Shown here piece by piece: positions 30,119-40,724 of a stretch of DNA of 64,000 nucleotides (position 1 is the first letter of the stretch; every line of letters starts with the position of its first letter). The stretch spans positions 70,504,838 through 70,568,837 of the forward strand of contig CM055092.1 of assembly GCA_029204225.1 (NCBI GenBank), read 5' to 3'. Below the pieces are notes generated by a model. The model ran no database searches. It saw nothing but the letters and a program-made list of their open reading frames with translations, and had not been told where the DNA came from. The position numbers were made by a program, and so were the translations under genes. Source of the DNA: Diphasiastrum complanatum. Its lineage: Eukaryota; Streptophyta; Lycopodiopsida; Lycopodiales; Lycopodiaceae.

Positions 30119-33100
30119 CTCCCTCTTCAACTAGTTTTAGCATAGATTTAGAAAGTACACCAAGACTTGTTCTATGCTTGAAAAATAAGTCCTTTCCCAA
30201 TGCTTTGGTAAAGATATCAGCCACACATTCCTTTGATGGGACATGTTCAAGCTTGATCTCTTTTGCCAACACTTGTTCTCTCACAAAATGGTAAGCCACC
30301 TCGATATGTTTGCTCCTTGCATGGAAAACCGGATTGCTTGCTAGACTTTGGGCTGAAAGGTTGTCACAAAAGATGATTGGACTCTCTGAAAAATCCAGCA
30401 AATGAAGCTCCATAATCATCCTCTTGATCCACACCATCTCCTTTGTGCATGATGTCAAAGCTTTGTACTCGGCCTCACTAGAAGAAAGTGATATAGTTGC
30501 TTGTTTCTTCGACATCCATGAGATAGCTCCATCACCTATGAAAATAGCATGTGCATTTATGGATTTTCTATCCATAAGATCTCCTGCAAAATCTGAATCT
30601 GAAAAACCAAATAAGTTAGGTGATGATCCTCTATAAACAATGCCAAAATCTTTTGTTCCCGAGATGTATCTCAAGATCCTCTTTCCTAGTTTCCAATGTT
30701 CTATGCTAGGATCTTGCATGAATTGGCTTAATCTACCAACACAATAAGATAAATCAGGTCTTGTGATGGTTAGATATATAAGAGAACCTATTAGCTTCCT
30801 ATAGAGAGTAATGTCCTCGAAGGATCTTTCATTACCTCTTATAGTTAGCTTTACATGTGATTCCATAGGTGTATCAATAGGATTTGCATCTACCATATGA
30901 AATCTATTGAGAATAGAAATAGCATACTTCTCTTGTGAAATAAAAGTGATTTGAGAAGTTCTAATTACTTCTATTCCTAAGATATAGCTCAAAAGACCAA
31001 GATCATGCACTTCAAATTCCTTTTTTAGTGCTTTCTTGATATCTTCTATATCTTCCTTGTTCCCTCCACTTAAAATAATGTCATCCACATAAATTAGAAG
31101 GATTGTAACATTATTAGCACTAATTCTAAAGTAAAGTGAATGATCATACTCACTCATAGTGAAGTTTTGAGAAAGTAGAAAAGAGTTAAGCCTAGCATAC
31201 CAACTCCTTGGTGCTTGCTTAAGACCATACAAACTTTTTTGTAGAAAACACACATGATTAGGCTTGCTATGAGAAACATAGCTCTCGGGTTGCTCCATGT
31301 AGACTTCCTCTTCAAGATCACCATTCAAGAAAGCATTAGAAATGTCTAATTGCCAAAGATCCCATCCATAAAGAGTTGCAAGGGAAATGATTACTCTTAT
31401 GCTCACCATCTTTGCCACGGGTGCAAAGGTTTCCTCATAGTCAATGCCATGCTCTTGAGCATAACCTTTAGCCACCAACCTTGCCTTCAACTTGTTGATA
31501 GATCCATCTTGATTTGTCTTTACCTTGAAGATCCATTTGCATCCAATTGCACTTTTGCCCTTTGGAAGCTCCACCAATCTCCATGTGTTGTTCTTCATAA
31601 GTGCTTCAAACTCAAGATCCATTGCTTGGATCCATTCCTCTTTTTGCCTTGCTTCATCTACACATGAAGGTACATCAAAAGAAGTTAGGAAAGCATAGTT
31701 GGATCCATCCACCACTTGCTTACCTTTGCCATCATAAGTGAGCCTTGAGGGTTTCACTTTATGCCTTGGAGTTCTCCTTGGAATTTGACTTGAAGAGGCT
31801 TCTTCAACATCCACATCCAATGTGTCATCAACTCCATTGTCATCAAGCACATTAGTTGCAACAACACCATCATCACTTGAAACAACTTTTGGAATGTTAC
31901 TTTCATCAAAAATGACATCCCTACTTGTGAACACTTTCTTGATTGAAGGAACATAAATCCTATATGCTTTGCTTACTTCACTATAACCAACAAAAATGCC
32001 CTTTCTTGAAGATGGATCCTCCTTAGTTCTATCATCAAGAGTAATGTTGAAGTAGCAAATGCATCCAAAAGTTCTTAGAAACTTGACATTAGGCTTCATA
32101 CCAAACAAAGCTTCAAAAGGGGTTTTTCCTTCCAATACAACACTTGGCCATCTATTGCATAGGAAGTTTGCACACAACAAAGCATCACTCCAAAAAGGTT
32201 TAGGAAGATTAGCATTCAATCTCATTGCCTTTGCACTCTCACACAAGGTTCTATTCTTCCTCTCGGCCACTCCATTTTGTTGTGGTGTTCTTGGACATGT
32301 GTACTCCCTCTTGATCCCATGCTCATCACAAAAGGCTTTGAATTTGTTAGAAATGTATTCACCACCATTGTCGCTCCTCAAGCATTTGATTTTGGTTGTA
32401 AATTGAGTCTCAATAGCAACTTTGAACTTGACAAACACATCAAACACCTCATCCTTGCTCTTTAGTAGATAAACCCAACAAAATCTACTAAAATCATCAA
32501 TGAAAGTTACATACATCTTAGCACCTCCATTGCTAATTGTAGTAACACCATGAATATCCGAATGCAAGAGAGAAAAAGGCATCTTAGATCTAGATATAGA
32601 TCTAGTATATGGCAATCTATGTGATTTAGACAAAGCACATTCTTCACAAACATGATTCAAGCAAGTAAGAGACTTGGGAAGTCCCCTTACTACCTCCTTT
32701 TTGGCTATTACCTCCAAGGCCTTGTAGTTGAGATGTCCCATCCTTTTATGCCATACCTCTTGAATTGACATTTGTTCATTTGCCATGCATCCAACTTGGT
32801 TAGCAACAACACATGCATCAAGCTTGAACAATTTCCCTTGCCTTTTCCCTTTTGCAATGATACTACACCCCTTTTTGATCAAGCAAGCATCACCATCAAA
32901 CTCAACTTTGAATCCTTTGTCAAGCATTTGGCTTACACTAAGTAAGTTCTTGGTAATGGATGGAATGAGCAAAACATCTTTCAATTCTATATTCCTATTT
33001 GTAGAAAGTGAAATAGGAATTGTGCCAATCCCCTTGATTGCACACTCACCATCATTTGCGGTATAGATTACCTTCCTATCACCATCAAATGCCATTAAAG

Positions 33101-34064
33101 ATGAAAAATACTCTTTATGATATGTCATATGAGAAGTGGCTCCACTATCAATCCACCAAGGATCAATGTCTCCATGATTAGCCAACAAGCAAGATGACAT
33201 AACAAAAGCATCATTTGAAAGAAGCTCATCCCCACCCTCATCAATAGTTAGATTGGTTTGCTTTTCCCCTTGATCCCTCTTTTTCTTGAAACAATCACTA
33301 GCAAAATGCCCTTTGACTCCACAATAGAAACATTTTAGCTTAGATCTATCCTTCTTTTTGCCAAAAGTAGAGTGCTCACCTTGGTCTTGCCCTTTAGACC
33401 AATTGCTTTTACCTTTGCCCTTGAACTTGCCTTTAGAGAACATTGCCTCCTCTTCTCCTCCTTGAGATGTAGAAGATGCTCCCACTCTTGCTTGCAATCT
33501 GAATTCTTCAGCCAACAAGACCTCTTGCAAGTCTCCAACACTTGGTAAACATTTTTGGATAGCATAACTTTGAACAAGATTAGCATGATCATCCAACAAG
33601 CCATTGAGAATCACTTGAACAAGCTCCTCATTATTTATGCCATCATTAATGCATGCTAACTCATCATTCAATGCTTTAACTCTCAAAACAAAAGCATGTC
33701 CACTCTCACTCTTCTTTTGCATACAAGAAAAGATTTGCCTTCTTAAAGTCAACACTCTAGAAGTAGACTTGGATTCATAAACCTTCTTCAAGGCTTCCCA
33801 AGCTTCACTAGATGATGTGCACTTACCAACCTCTTTGATAAGCTCATTTGTCACATTCATCTTGATCATGTGAAGGGCTTTCTTTGCCCTCTTGTCATAC
33901 TTCAATTGTTCTTGAGGTGCCAAAGGTCTCTCCTCCACACCTACAACAATATCCATCAACTCATTCATCTCAAGCAAAGACTCCATCCTTACTTTCCAAG
34001 TAGAATAGTTGAGGGAGGTAAGCCTATCATTGCTTTCCAACATGTAGCCTCCATTTGTAGCCAT
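30114..34064 (-). CDS. gag-pol: Copia gag-pol polyprotein, intact
   Basis: 1316 codons, no interruption. Gag occupies about residues 1-240 (LNYSTWKVRMESLL; retrotransposon gag fold), then zinc knuckle CFYCGVKGHFASDC at 245-258. The protease DSG is at about 306-308 (WWIDSGATSHMT). Pre-integrase HKRMGHLNYKALE is followed by CEECALSKSH, and the integrase core by HSDIHG, IDDFSRFCW, SDNGGEY and NGVAERKNRT. RT has DISNAFLNGDLEEEVYM and YVDD (text 31080-31091). RNase H has FSDSDFAGDLMDRK and ends ADIFTKALGKDLF, with last residues LKLVEEGV. All catalytic motifs I can check are present. The ATG at 34064 lies about 600 bp inside the LTR, a normal leader length. Confidence 0.95.
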   Translation of the reverse strand: MATNGGYMLESNDRLTSLNYSTWKVRMESLLEMNELMDIVVGVEERPLAPQEQLKYDKRAKKALHMIKMNVTNELIKEVGKCTSSSEAWEALKKVYESKSTSRVLTLRRQIFSCMQKKSESGHAFVLRVKALNDELACINDGINNEELVQVILNGLLDDHANLVQSYAIQKCLPSVGDLQEVLLAEEFRLQARVGASSTSQGGEEEAMFSKGKFKGKGKSNWSKGQDQGEHSTFGKKKDRSKLKCFYCGVKGHFASDCFKKKRDQGEKQTNLTIDEGGDELLSNDAFVMSSCLLANHGDIDPWWIDSGATSHMTYHKEYFSSLMAFDGDRKVIYTANDGECAIKGIGTIPISLSTNRNIELKDVLLIPSITKNLLSVSQMLDKGFKVEFDGDACLIKKGCSIIAKGKRQGKLFKLDACVVANQVGCMANEQMSIQEVWHKRMGHLNYKALEVIAKKEVVRGLPKSLTCLNHVCEECALSKSHRLPYTRSISRSKMPFSLLHSDIHGVTTISNGGAKMYVTFIDDFSRFCWVYLLKSKDEVFDVFVKFKVAIETQFTTKIKCLRSDNGGEYISNKFKAFCDEHGIKREYTCPRTPQQNGVAERKNRTLCESAKAMRLNANLPKPFWSDALLCANFLCNRWPSVVLEGKTPFEALFGMKPNVKFLRTFGCICYFNITLDDRTKEDPSSRKGIFVGYSEVSKAYRIYVPSIKKVFTSRDVIFDESNIPKVVSSDDGVVATNVLDDNGVDDTLDVDVEEASSSQIPRRTPRHKVKPSRLTYDGKGKQVVDGSNYAFLTSFDVPSCVDEARQKEEWIQAMDLEFEALMKNNTWRLVELPKGKSAIGCKWIFKVKTNQDGSINKLKARLVAKGYAQEHGIDYEETFAPVAKMVSIRVIISLATLYGWDLWQLDISNAFLNGDLEEEVYMEQPESYVSHSKPNHVCFLQKSLYGLKQAPRSWYARLNSFLLSQNFTMSEYDHSLYFRISANNVTILLIYVDDIILSGGNKEDIEDIKKALKKEFEVHDLGLLSYILGIEVIRTSQITFISQEKYAISILNRFHMVDANPIDTPMESHVKLTIRGNERSFEDITLYRKLIGSLIYLTITRPDLSYCVGRLSQFMQDPSIEHWKLGKRILRYISGTKDFGIVYRGSSPNLFGFSDSDFAGDLMDRKSINAHAIFIGDGAISWMSKKQATISLSSSEAEYKALTSCTKEMVWIKRMIMELHLLDFSESPIIFCDNLSAQSLASNPVFHARSKHIEVAYHFVREQVLAKEIKLEHVPSKECVADIFTKALGKDLFFKHRTSLGVLSKSMLKLVEEGV
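30119..30128 (-). other. Polypurine tract of the intact copia
   Basis: GAAGAGGGAG on the minus strand, overlapping the last codons of the polyprotein and ending at the LTR. The same tract precedes the LTRs at 13443 and 23377. Confidence 0.85.
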
Positions 34065-34661
34065 GTTGCAATGATTGATCTCTGATCTTTGACCTGTTCC
34101 AATGCACTAAGCACTCTCTTGAATCAACAAATGAAACACAAGAAGAAATCACAAAGATTTGGAACCTAAAACCTTACTTTTTCTCTCTTTTCCTCACTTT
34201 TTCCTCAATTTTAGCCACTAGTTTTATGATTTCTTGATCAAACCAAGACCAAACCTCAATATACTTGCTTTTCCCTCACTCCTAAGATTGAAATACACTC
34301 TTGAATCATTCAGCAAACTGAAAATCAGAGGGTTACATCAATTTTGAAGTTTTTGACATGAAGAAGCAAGAAATTGAATCAAAAAACTATATGCTAGAAT
34401 GGAAAACTAATAGGATCTTGTTGGATCTTGCATCTCCCTCTTTCCAAAACAAATTTTGTCTCCTTATTCTGATAAGTACAGAGGGAATTCGCCCTACTTC
34501 AATTGAAATGCATACAAATGATGTTTTGATCACAAAGATCCAATTTCTACACATAAATCAACAAGATTTTTAGCTAGAAACTTGATTGGAATGCTACAAA
34601 AGCAAACTCGCCCACAAATCTCTTCTAAATCTGGCAAAACCTGCACATTTGGCCGCCTAAT

Positions 34662-34673
34662 GCTCTGATACCA
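34662..34673 (-). other. Primer-binding site of the intact copia
   Basis: On the minus strand TGGTATCAGAGC, an exact match to the plant initiator Met-tRNA site, abutting the LTR. Confidence 0.95.
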
Positions 34674-35326
34674 TGTGAAAAACTCAGATCCAAAAGATGC
34701 TAAAGTTTCATAAAGATCTTGGCCATGGAAGTTATGCACATCTAGATTGAAAAAATGATAGAAATTGTGATGTTAAGCATACTAAACATCAACTAAACAT
34801 CAAAATCTGATCATAAGCTTCCACAAACAGAAACTTGCTGTCCCTGTCCGTACTTCAGAGCCTACAACCTGCATTTCACACGTGTGAAGCCATAGCAACA
34901 AAGAAATCACAATTCTAGTGGCTAGAATGCAAGATATGAACAAAAAAGTGAGAGAGAAGAAGATGGATCTTCAAAGAGCATAACATTCATTCAATAGAAT
35001 GAAAATGAGATGTGTACATACTCGTGGAGATGGCTATTTATAGCAGCCATAGTGCCTCTTGGCCACTTGTCTTATGATAGGCTAAAATTGGGGTCCAATA
35101 GGATTCACCCATCTACCTAGAAATTTGGTCAAATAGGAATGCACCAAATTATGAGCCAATAGAAGAGCTCCACACTCGACCTCCTCTAATTAATGTGACC
35201 TCAAAAGTAGTGTACACATACTTTGGGCCTCTACATACATGTATGAACCTATCTCTAACTTTTATTTGGCCATAGGCCTACAAAATCTCAAGTTAGGAAA
35301 ATACTACTAGTTGACAATTTTTCACA
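34674..35326 (-). repeat. Copia 5' LTR
   Basis: 653 bp, the same as 29466-30118 as far as I can read. The promoter lies at 35034-35042. The palindrome TTCACACGTGTGAA (about 34876) lies downstream of the TATA box in the transcribed part. Confidence 0.95.
35034..35042 (-). promoter_or_regulatory. TATA box of the copia 5' LTR
   Basis: TATAAATAG on the minus strand, about 290 bp into the LTR; transcription would start near 35005 and run leftwards. The position is typical of plant copia LTRs. Confidence 0.6.
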
Positions 35327-35639
35327 TATCTTTCATGTCAGTTTATAACGTGCTGCTATTGAGGATGATGCTCCTCGAGATTCCTCATTTCCTACGGATC
35401 CAGAGCTTTTTCCATTCTTGCCAGCTGCTATTTTACAGGTGCGCTTATTGCATAGTCGTCGCCATCGGCGGGTTCAATTTTTGGTTGTCCTATTGAGGAG
35501 GCTACTTGGGAGCCCATTGATGTTTTTTATCATACCCCTATCCTGGCTTATCAGGCTCGATCAGTTGCAGCTACCATTGCTTCTCGGGATGCTCCGACTT
35601 CTCTTGATGTTCCTTTCTCAGATGGGATATCTTGATGCA
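35327..35639 (+). pseudogene. Chromovirus integrase end and chromodomain remnant
   Basis: Resumes the chromovirus interrupted at 29465: FHVS, then FLPAAILQVRLLHSRRHRRVQF, and in a shifted frame IEEATWEPIDVFYH, the chromodomain-type EEATWEP block. It is decayed by at least one frameshift. The LINE insertion cuts it at about 35639. Confidence 0.75.
35627..35639. repeat. Target-site duplication of the LINE (left)
   Basis: ATATCTTGATGCA (13 bp) occurs here and directly after the poly(A) at 37960-37972. This is the expected trace of target-primed reverse transcription. Confidence 0.9.
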
Positions 35640-37458
35640 TTCTTTGATTCCCGTTGCACTTAAAATCCTTACTTCGATATTGGTTGGTCGCTTGGCGGGA
35701 TCCCTTGAGAGCGATGGGTTTTTTCTCCGAGGCCAAGCGGGATTCAGAAAACTGGAGGAGTGCGCGGGCCAAGTTGTCTCGCTTCAAGAAATCATCCTTC
35801 GACGCAGAAACAGTGGCCTGCCTACTTTTGCGGCGTTCATCGATTTCCGTAAGGCTTATGACATGGTCCCTCACGGGGCTCTCCTCCACAAATTAGCAGC
35901 GGCGGGGGTATGCGGCAGAATGTTGGATTTTTTTAAGGGATTGTATGCACACTCAAGCGTGAAAGTTAGAGTCGGGAGTGGTCTGTCGGAGCCAATTCCG
36001 GTGCAAAGGGGAGTTCGGCAGGGATGCCCAGCCTCACCTACCCTGTTCAACATTTTTATTAATGATATCATTGACGAAAATGTGGCGCTTGGTGTTCTGG
36101 TGCCTGGCCTTGGTAAGAAGATACAAGCCTTACTCTACGCGGATGATGTTGTGCTTTTGGCCGACAGCCCTCAGAAGCTCCAGGAAGCATTGAATCGGAT
36201 TTTTGCTTGGGCCACCAAGTGGGAGATGGACTTCGGGTATGACAAGTGCCAAGTCATGATCTGGAGCCCTAATAGGAATTTGGGGAGGGACTTTAGCTTT
36301 TTTCTTGGAACCACACAGTTGCAGCAGTGCCAGAGTTATAAATATTTGGGGGTCATACTGACCCCAGATTGGAATATTAGGGAGGCGATCAAAGATAGAC
36401 ACGCCTCTGGGTTGAAAGCACTGAATGGCATGAGACATCTCCTGGTCTCCAGAAGAGTCCCGATGAATTCGAGAATCCTCCTCATTAAGGTGGTGTTGGT
36501 TCCGGTTCTTGCTTTCGGTGCTGAGCTCTTTGGAATGCACGATCAAAAGTCTTTTAACTCCCTCCAAGGCATCATCAATACCGCTGTAAAATGGACGTTG
36601 GGGAAGGCCGGAAAATCCACGTCTGTGTGTTCCTCAGTCATTTGTCGTGAGTTCAATATCCCCCCTCTCGCGGCGTCCTTTGCCTCGCACCGCATCCGGA
36701 TCCTGAATAAGTTACCCTCGCTTCATACTTGGGCGCCACTACTGGTGGCGAGCTCTCCAAAAGTCGCTTTTAAGTCGGGTTCCAAATGGACCTGGCTCCA
36801 ACGCACGAGTAATTGGATGAACAAGTTTACCTCGAAGGGGCAAAGAAACGAGAAGGGGGTAAAGATGAGCACGTGGGACAGGTGGGACATACAACGCGGG
36901 AGCATCGGCCTCTCCAACTATATCAAACACGGTTTTTTGGCCTCTAGGAAATACCTAGCCCGAGGGGGGCTGAAGGGGAACAAAGTTAACCGTGGCCTTA
37001 GACTGCTTGCGCTTCTAAGGATGGGAGGGCTGGTACTTAACCAACGTGCCATCCGGTTCGGCATTGCTGATCCGTGTATCCGGGACACTTGCGTTATGTG
37101 TGGGGAAGATGGGAAGGGGGACTGTATAGGGCATTTGCTCTTGTCATGCCCAGCCCTGTCCGAGCACAGGAAACGGCTCCTGCAACCAGCCATCGATTGG
37201 CTTAACGATCGCAATTTGGGTACCCTCGCTGTTGAGAAAAAGTGGCCTGTGCTGGCGGGTGGCCACATAGGCGGAATAAGGTTACCCATGTGGGGAGGAG
37301 TCCCGGGCAAAAATACTCCGAAGTGGGGATACGAACGGATGGCCGAATTTCTGGCTGAAGTCATTCCCCTACTAATGAAGAAATTTGCCAATAGTCGAGT
37401 GAGAACTACCCATCCTCCGGCTGCTGGTAGTGGCACAGGGTCTGGGGGATCATTGTAA
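35640..37458 (+). CDS. LINE reverse transcriptase ORF (5' part missing)
   Basis: Open for about 600 codons (the frame's ATG at 35632 lies in the flanking duplication). RT blocks: GQAGFRKLEECAGQVVSLQE, AAFIDFRKAYDMVPH, RGVRQGCPASPTLFNIFIND, catalytic YADDVVLLAD (about 36136), YKYLGVIL. A C-terminal zinc motif CVMCGEDGKGDCIGHLLLSC lies at about 37096-37155. The endonuclease domain and N-terminal RT are absent. RGVRQGCPxSPxLFN is the form found in CR1/Jockey/RTE-type clades, whereas plant L1 usually has RGLRQGDPLSP. The clade is left open. Confidence 0.9.
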
Positions 37459-37959
37459 GTGGTCGATTTGTACCGTATGAGGGACGGTCCCGGTGGGTTG
37501 GCTCGGAGGCGGGATTGGCGCGTGCGACTATGGTCGCACTTTTTGGCAGTCAGAGGCCCCTCTGTTCTGCATCACGGACTGAACCGGGGTAACCTGGGGA
37601 GGTCACGACTGTCGCCCCTGGGCAGCCGCTGGGCTCTGAGTAATCGGGCTCTTTGGGGGGACCCTTTCCCCATAGCATGCCAATGCACCGTGAGTGTTGG
37701 GCACTTGCCTTGTCGCACTATGCCATTTGTTGCACACCCTAGTGCGGCGGTCCAGCCTCCAGCTTGGGTTTAGTGGGTGAGACCCCCACACGGCCTGCAC
37801 CTACGCGGTGTTGGTGCCTACCACCTCGCCTGTTGGGGGCGGCCGCGGTCGAACGCGGGAGGAAAATCCGAAGGGAAGCAAATTGCGGCCCGACGGTAAT
37901 AACTCTGGTGCATGGGTTTTCCCTGCAACGTCTATGGAGGCTTGCAAAAAAAAAAAAAA
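37459..37959 (+). other. LINE 3' untranslated region and poly(A)
   Basis: GC-rich, no frame, ending in A15 (37946-37960). Frames on either strand here have no domain and are discounted. Confidence 0.75.
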
Positions 37960-38450
37960 ATATCTTGATGCAGTATTTTTCTTTGGCACTGGTTCTTATC
38001 TTATTTTGTACTACCCGAGGGATATATTGGCCTCCCTCAATATATCCCTCATAAGTCACTCACTCTCATCACAACATGAGGGATTTATGGAAAACACACT
38101 CTATAAACAACACAAAAATATTCTCAGGATACATTGGGGATCAATGCAATTATCTAGGTTCTGTTAGCCAGACATACATTGTTGGACATACCATGATTTA
38201 TGGACTTTCTTTTTAAATTTTTGCTTCAAACAAGCCTTGGTAATTGGGTCGTAAATCTTCCAAAATGTTGTAGTGTTCACTTCATTATGTTCCTTTTTGA
38301 ATTACATTCCTTTAAATAGTCTTCAATGTAAGGCCTTTGACATATATTGGTTCCTTAGTCTTCATATGTATTTGAGCTTGATTTAATAAGATTGAATATA
38401 TTGCTTTATTCATGTTTATGAATTTACTAGGGTATCACATCTCCCCTTCT
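37960..38450 (+). mobile_element. Chromovirus 3' end with probable LTR
   Basis: Sequence resumes after the LINE. It contains CGAGGGATATATTGGCCTCCCTC, an imperfect inverted phrase, and ends in GGGTATCACA then CTCCCC, a common context for gypsy LTR ends. A start at TGTTGGACATACC (about 38186) is possible. No second LTR is available for proof. Confidence 0.35.
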
Positions 38451-39205
38451 TTAAATGTGAAGCGCCTTAGCAAACACTAAGGTCCGAACAACATACAAAA
38501 GAAATTTCAAAGATTTCTTCATACATCATTCCATTAAAGATGTCGATCATAGCAAAGAAATCTGTAAATCCCTCTACATGTCTTTAATCTAGTTCAGCCT
38601 GTAGATTAGCAGATAATAGAACATCAAGCTCTATTTGTCGCACTTTATTGATTTCCTGAGCTTCATGATATTGCCCAATCACTATGATGTGATAGCTTTC
38701 AATTTTAACAAGCAAGTTGCATTCTAAATTGCCTGGGCTGTGAAATCCAAATATTCCTCATCCTTTTCCTTTCTTGGTATGATGTTTTTCAATAGCTTAA
38801 CATCAAATCTGACAAAAGATCCCTGCAACTAGAAACTCCACATTGCATCCAACACTTTGGCGATGAAGTTGACGATTAAAGAGAATGCGTCATAAACTGA
38901 TGATGTTTTTTTAAGTAGCTTCTTGGATTTGATGTTTTAGGCCATATTCTTTTGGTGCATAGCATACTTGGCTTTCCAGTCAACATATAGATTCCATAGA
39001 TCTGGGTATGAAGCACCAATACCCTACAACAAATGTTTCACTCAAACATAGCAAAATTTAGTAACGGAAGAAAACTTATAGCTATACACCTTTCTAGAAT
39101 GGGAAATTTAATGACTATTCAAATCTTTCATGCTTTGCCACCTACACACAATTCTAAAATAACACATACTATCTATCTCTCTCTCTCTCTCATTTACATC
39201 GTTCC
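38451..39205. other. Unassigned sequence
   Basis: No gene recognised. AT-rich with scattered short frames, and a (CT)n run at 39175-39192. It could be the continuation of the chromovirus locus or flanking DNA. Confidence 0.3.
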
Positions 39206-39209
39206 TTCT

Positions 39210-39515
39210 AAGGTAAGGAGTTTGGGGTATTGAGTTGAGCATTTAGGATAAGAGGTTTGGGGTTTAGGATCGAGGATAAGTGGTCTAGGGATCTAGGATA
39301 AGGGATCTAAGAAAAGTTTGGGATTTAGAGTCAATAGTTTGGGGTTTAGTATGTAGGGTAAGGATTGTGGTAATTAGTGTTTAGGGTTTCAGATAAGGGT
39401 TAGGACTTGGGATTTCGAGTCAATAGTTTGGGGTTTAGTATGTAGGGTAAGGATTGTGGTAATTAGCGTTTAGGGTTTTGGATAAGGGATTTTGGGGTTT
39501 ATGGTTTTGGGATGC
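39210..39515 (+). repeat. Degenerate telomere-like repeat with 89-bp tandem copy
   Basis: Many variants of GGTTTAGGG (plant telomere TTTAGGG), such as GTTTGGGGTTTAGGAT and GTGTTTAGGGTTTC. A unit starting TCAATAGTTTGGGGTTTAGT occurs at 39331 and 39420, a period of 89 bp. Interstitial telomere-like DNA or a minisatellite built from it. Confidence 0.75.
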
Positions 39516-39519
39516 CTAA

Positions 39520-40724
39520 TGAGAAATTTAGAGAATGGCATGCTTATGGGCACAAATGATTAGAATTGTACTTCCAAAGGCGCCATGGATATTATCTAAG
39601 AGGGAAGAGATTATTGTAAAGAAGGCAATAGATTCTTTCAAATTCCAGCAAGACAAATGACAAATGTGATGTTTCAAGTTTGATTTCATGTGGCTTTTTT
39701 GGCTAACCAATCCTTTTTTTGTGTCAAAAATCATGTGGTACAATTATCCAGATTTTTTAAATTTATGTTATTCATTTAAAATGGAAATGGTCATATTAAA
39801 AATATTGTCAATGAGTCTTCTAATTCAATTAATGCATTCTCTCCTAGCACTTTTATTTGTTGTACATTCATGCAAAAGAGTATCAAAGACTTGTCATCCA
39901 ACCAAAGACACCTCATTCATTTTCTTCCCTACGTGTGGAGTAGCTATTCCACCAACAACTTGGTTGTTGCTCTTATCCATGTCATTGCAATCAAATTAAG
40001 AGCCTATATACTCATTTGTTGTCCTTAATCATCTCTATATAAGGTCATTTGTTTTTATCATGTCAAAGCATTTTATTAGAATTTAGAAGTGTAATTCACA
40101 AGCCTGTAGGAAAAAAATTTCTATACATGCCACCTTCCTAGAGTTTCTTAGTGTACAATTATTAGTTTTCCAGCTTTGTGTGTGCATTCACACCCGCCCC
40201 CTCCATGAACCACATTTAGATTCATCCGTCCTTGCACATTTTCCTCTCTGATTTCAATGATAGCCACACATTAAGTAATGACTCTCGTCTTGATGACCAA
40301 CATCTCTTCTTAAAGGTTCACCTTCATATTGGAGGCTTGTATTTCCTTTGCCTCCCATCTCCATCCCCTTTTCCTCAATACATATGCAGTTCTTGTCGTT
40401 AACATTCATTTCAGTGCATCAATGATAATGAGGGTTTGAAATTTTCACCTAAATACAACATGACATGTAGGGCATGAACCACATCAGATGAGCATAACAC
40501 TTTTAGATTTAAACCTTTAAGGAATCGGAGTGCTTGCCGTCCCTTTGTTTGAGCAAACGCAAAACAAATAACAAAACCATAAACTGAAAAGTTTAGTTGC
40601 TGAAAATTTTGAATTATTTATTTGGCGCTATTTCACCCGTCGTATGTCAAACTAGAACTTATCGGTCGATATACGGGACACATTTCTCCGGGAGCTTTCT
40701 TGTGTATCTTTTGGTGACAGGACA
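39520..40724. other. Unassigned sequence upstream of the expansin
   Basis: No credible gene. If the expansin were active its promoter would lie in the right part of this stretch; I see no TATA box close to 40700. Frame 39688-39999 is hydrophobic and unrecognised. Confidence 0.3.

Larger units (their letters stand above)
29466..35326 (-). mobile_element. Complete Ty1/copia retrotransposon
   Basis: 5861 bp on the minus strand: 5' LTR 34674-35326, primer-binding site 34662-34673, polyprotein 34064-30114, polypurine tract 30119-30128, 3' LTR 29466-30118. Both LTRs are 653 bp and look identical by eye. The open polyprotein, perfect TATCT duplication and intact priming sites suggest a recent, potentially autonomous insertion. 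It landed in the integrase C-terminus of a decayed chromovirus. Confidence 0.95.
35640..37959 (+). mobile_element. 5'-truncated LINE (non-LTR retrotransposon)
   Basis: About 2.3 kb: the RT-containing ORF from its middle, a 3' untranslated region (37459-37945) and 15 A residues, flanked by a 13-bp duplication. It is clearly GC-richer than its surroundings. 5' truncation is normal for LINEs; the open frame and long poly(A) argue that it is not old. Confidence 0.92.

Noticed and set aside
36130-37436. Several frames on the - strand opposite the LINE ORF
   Set aside because: Shadows of the RT frame in GC-rich DNA; none has a domain.
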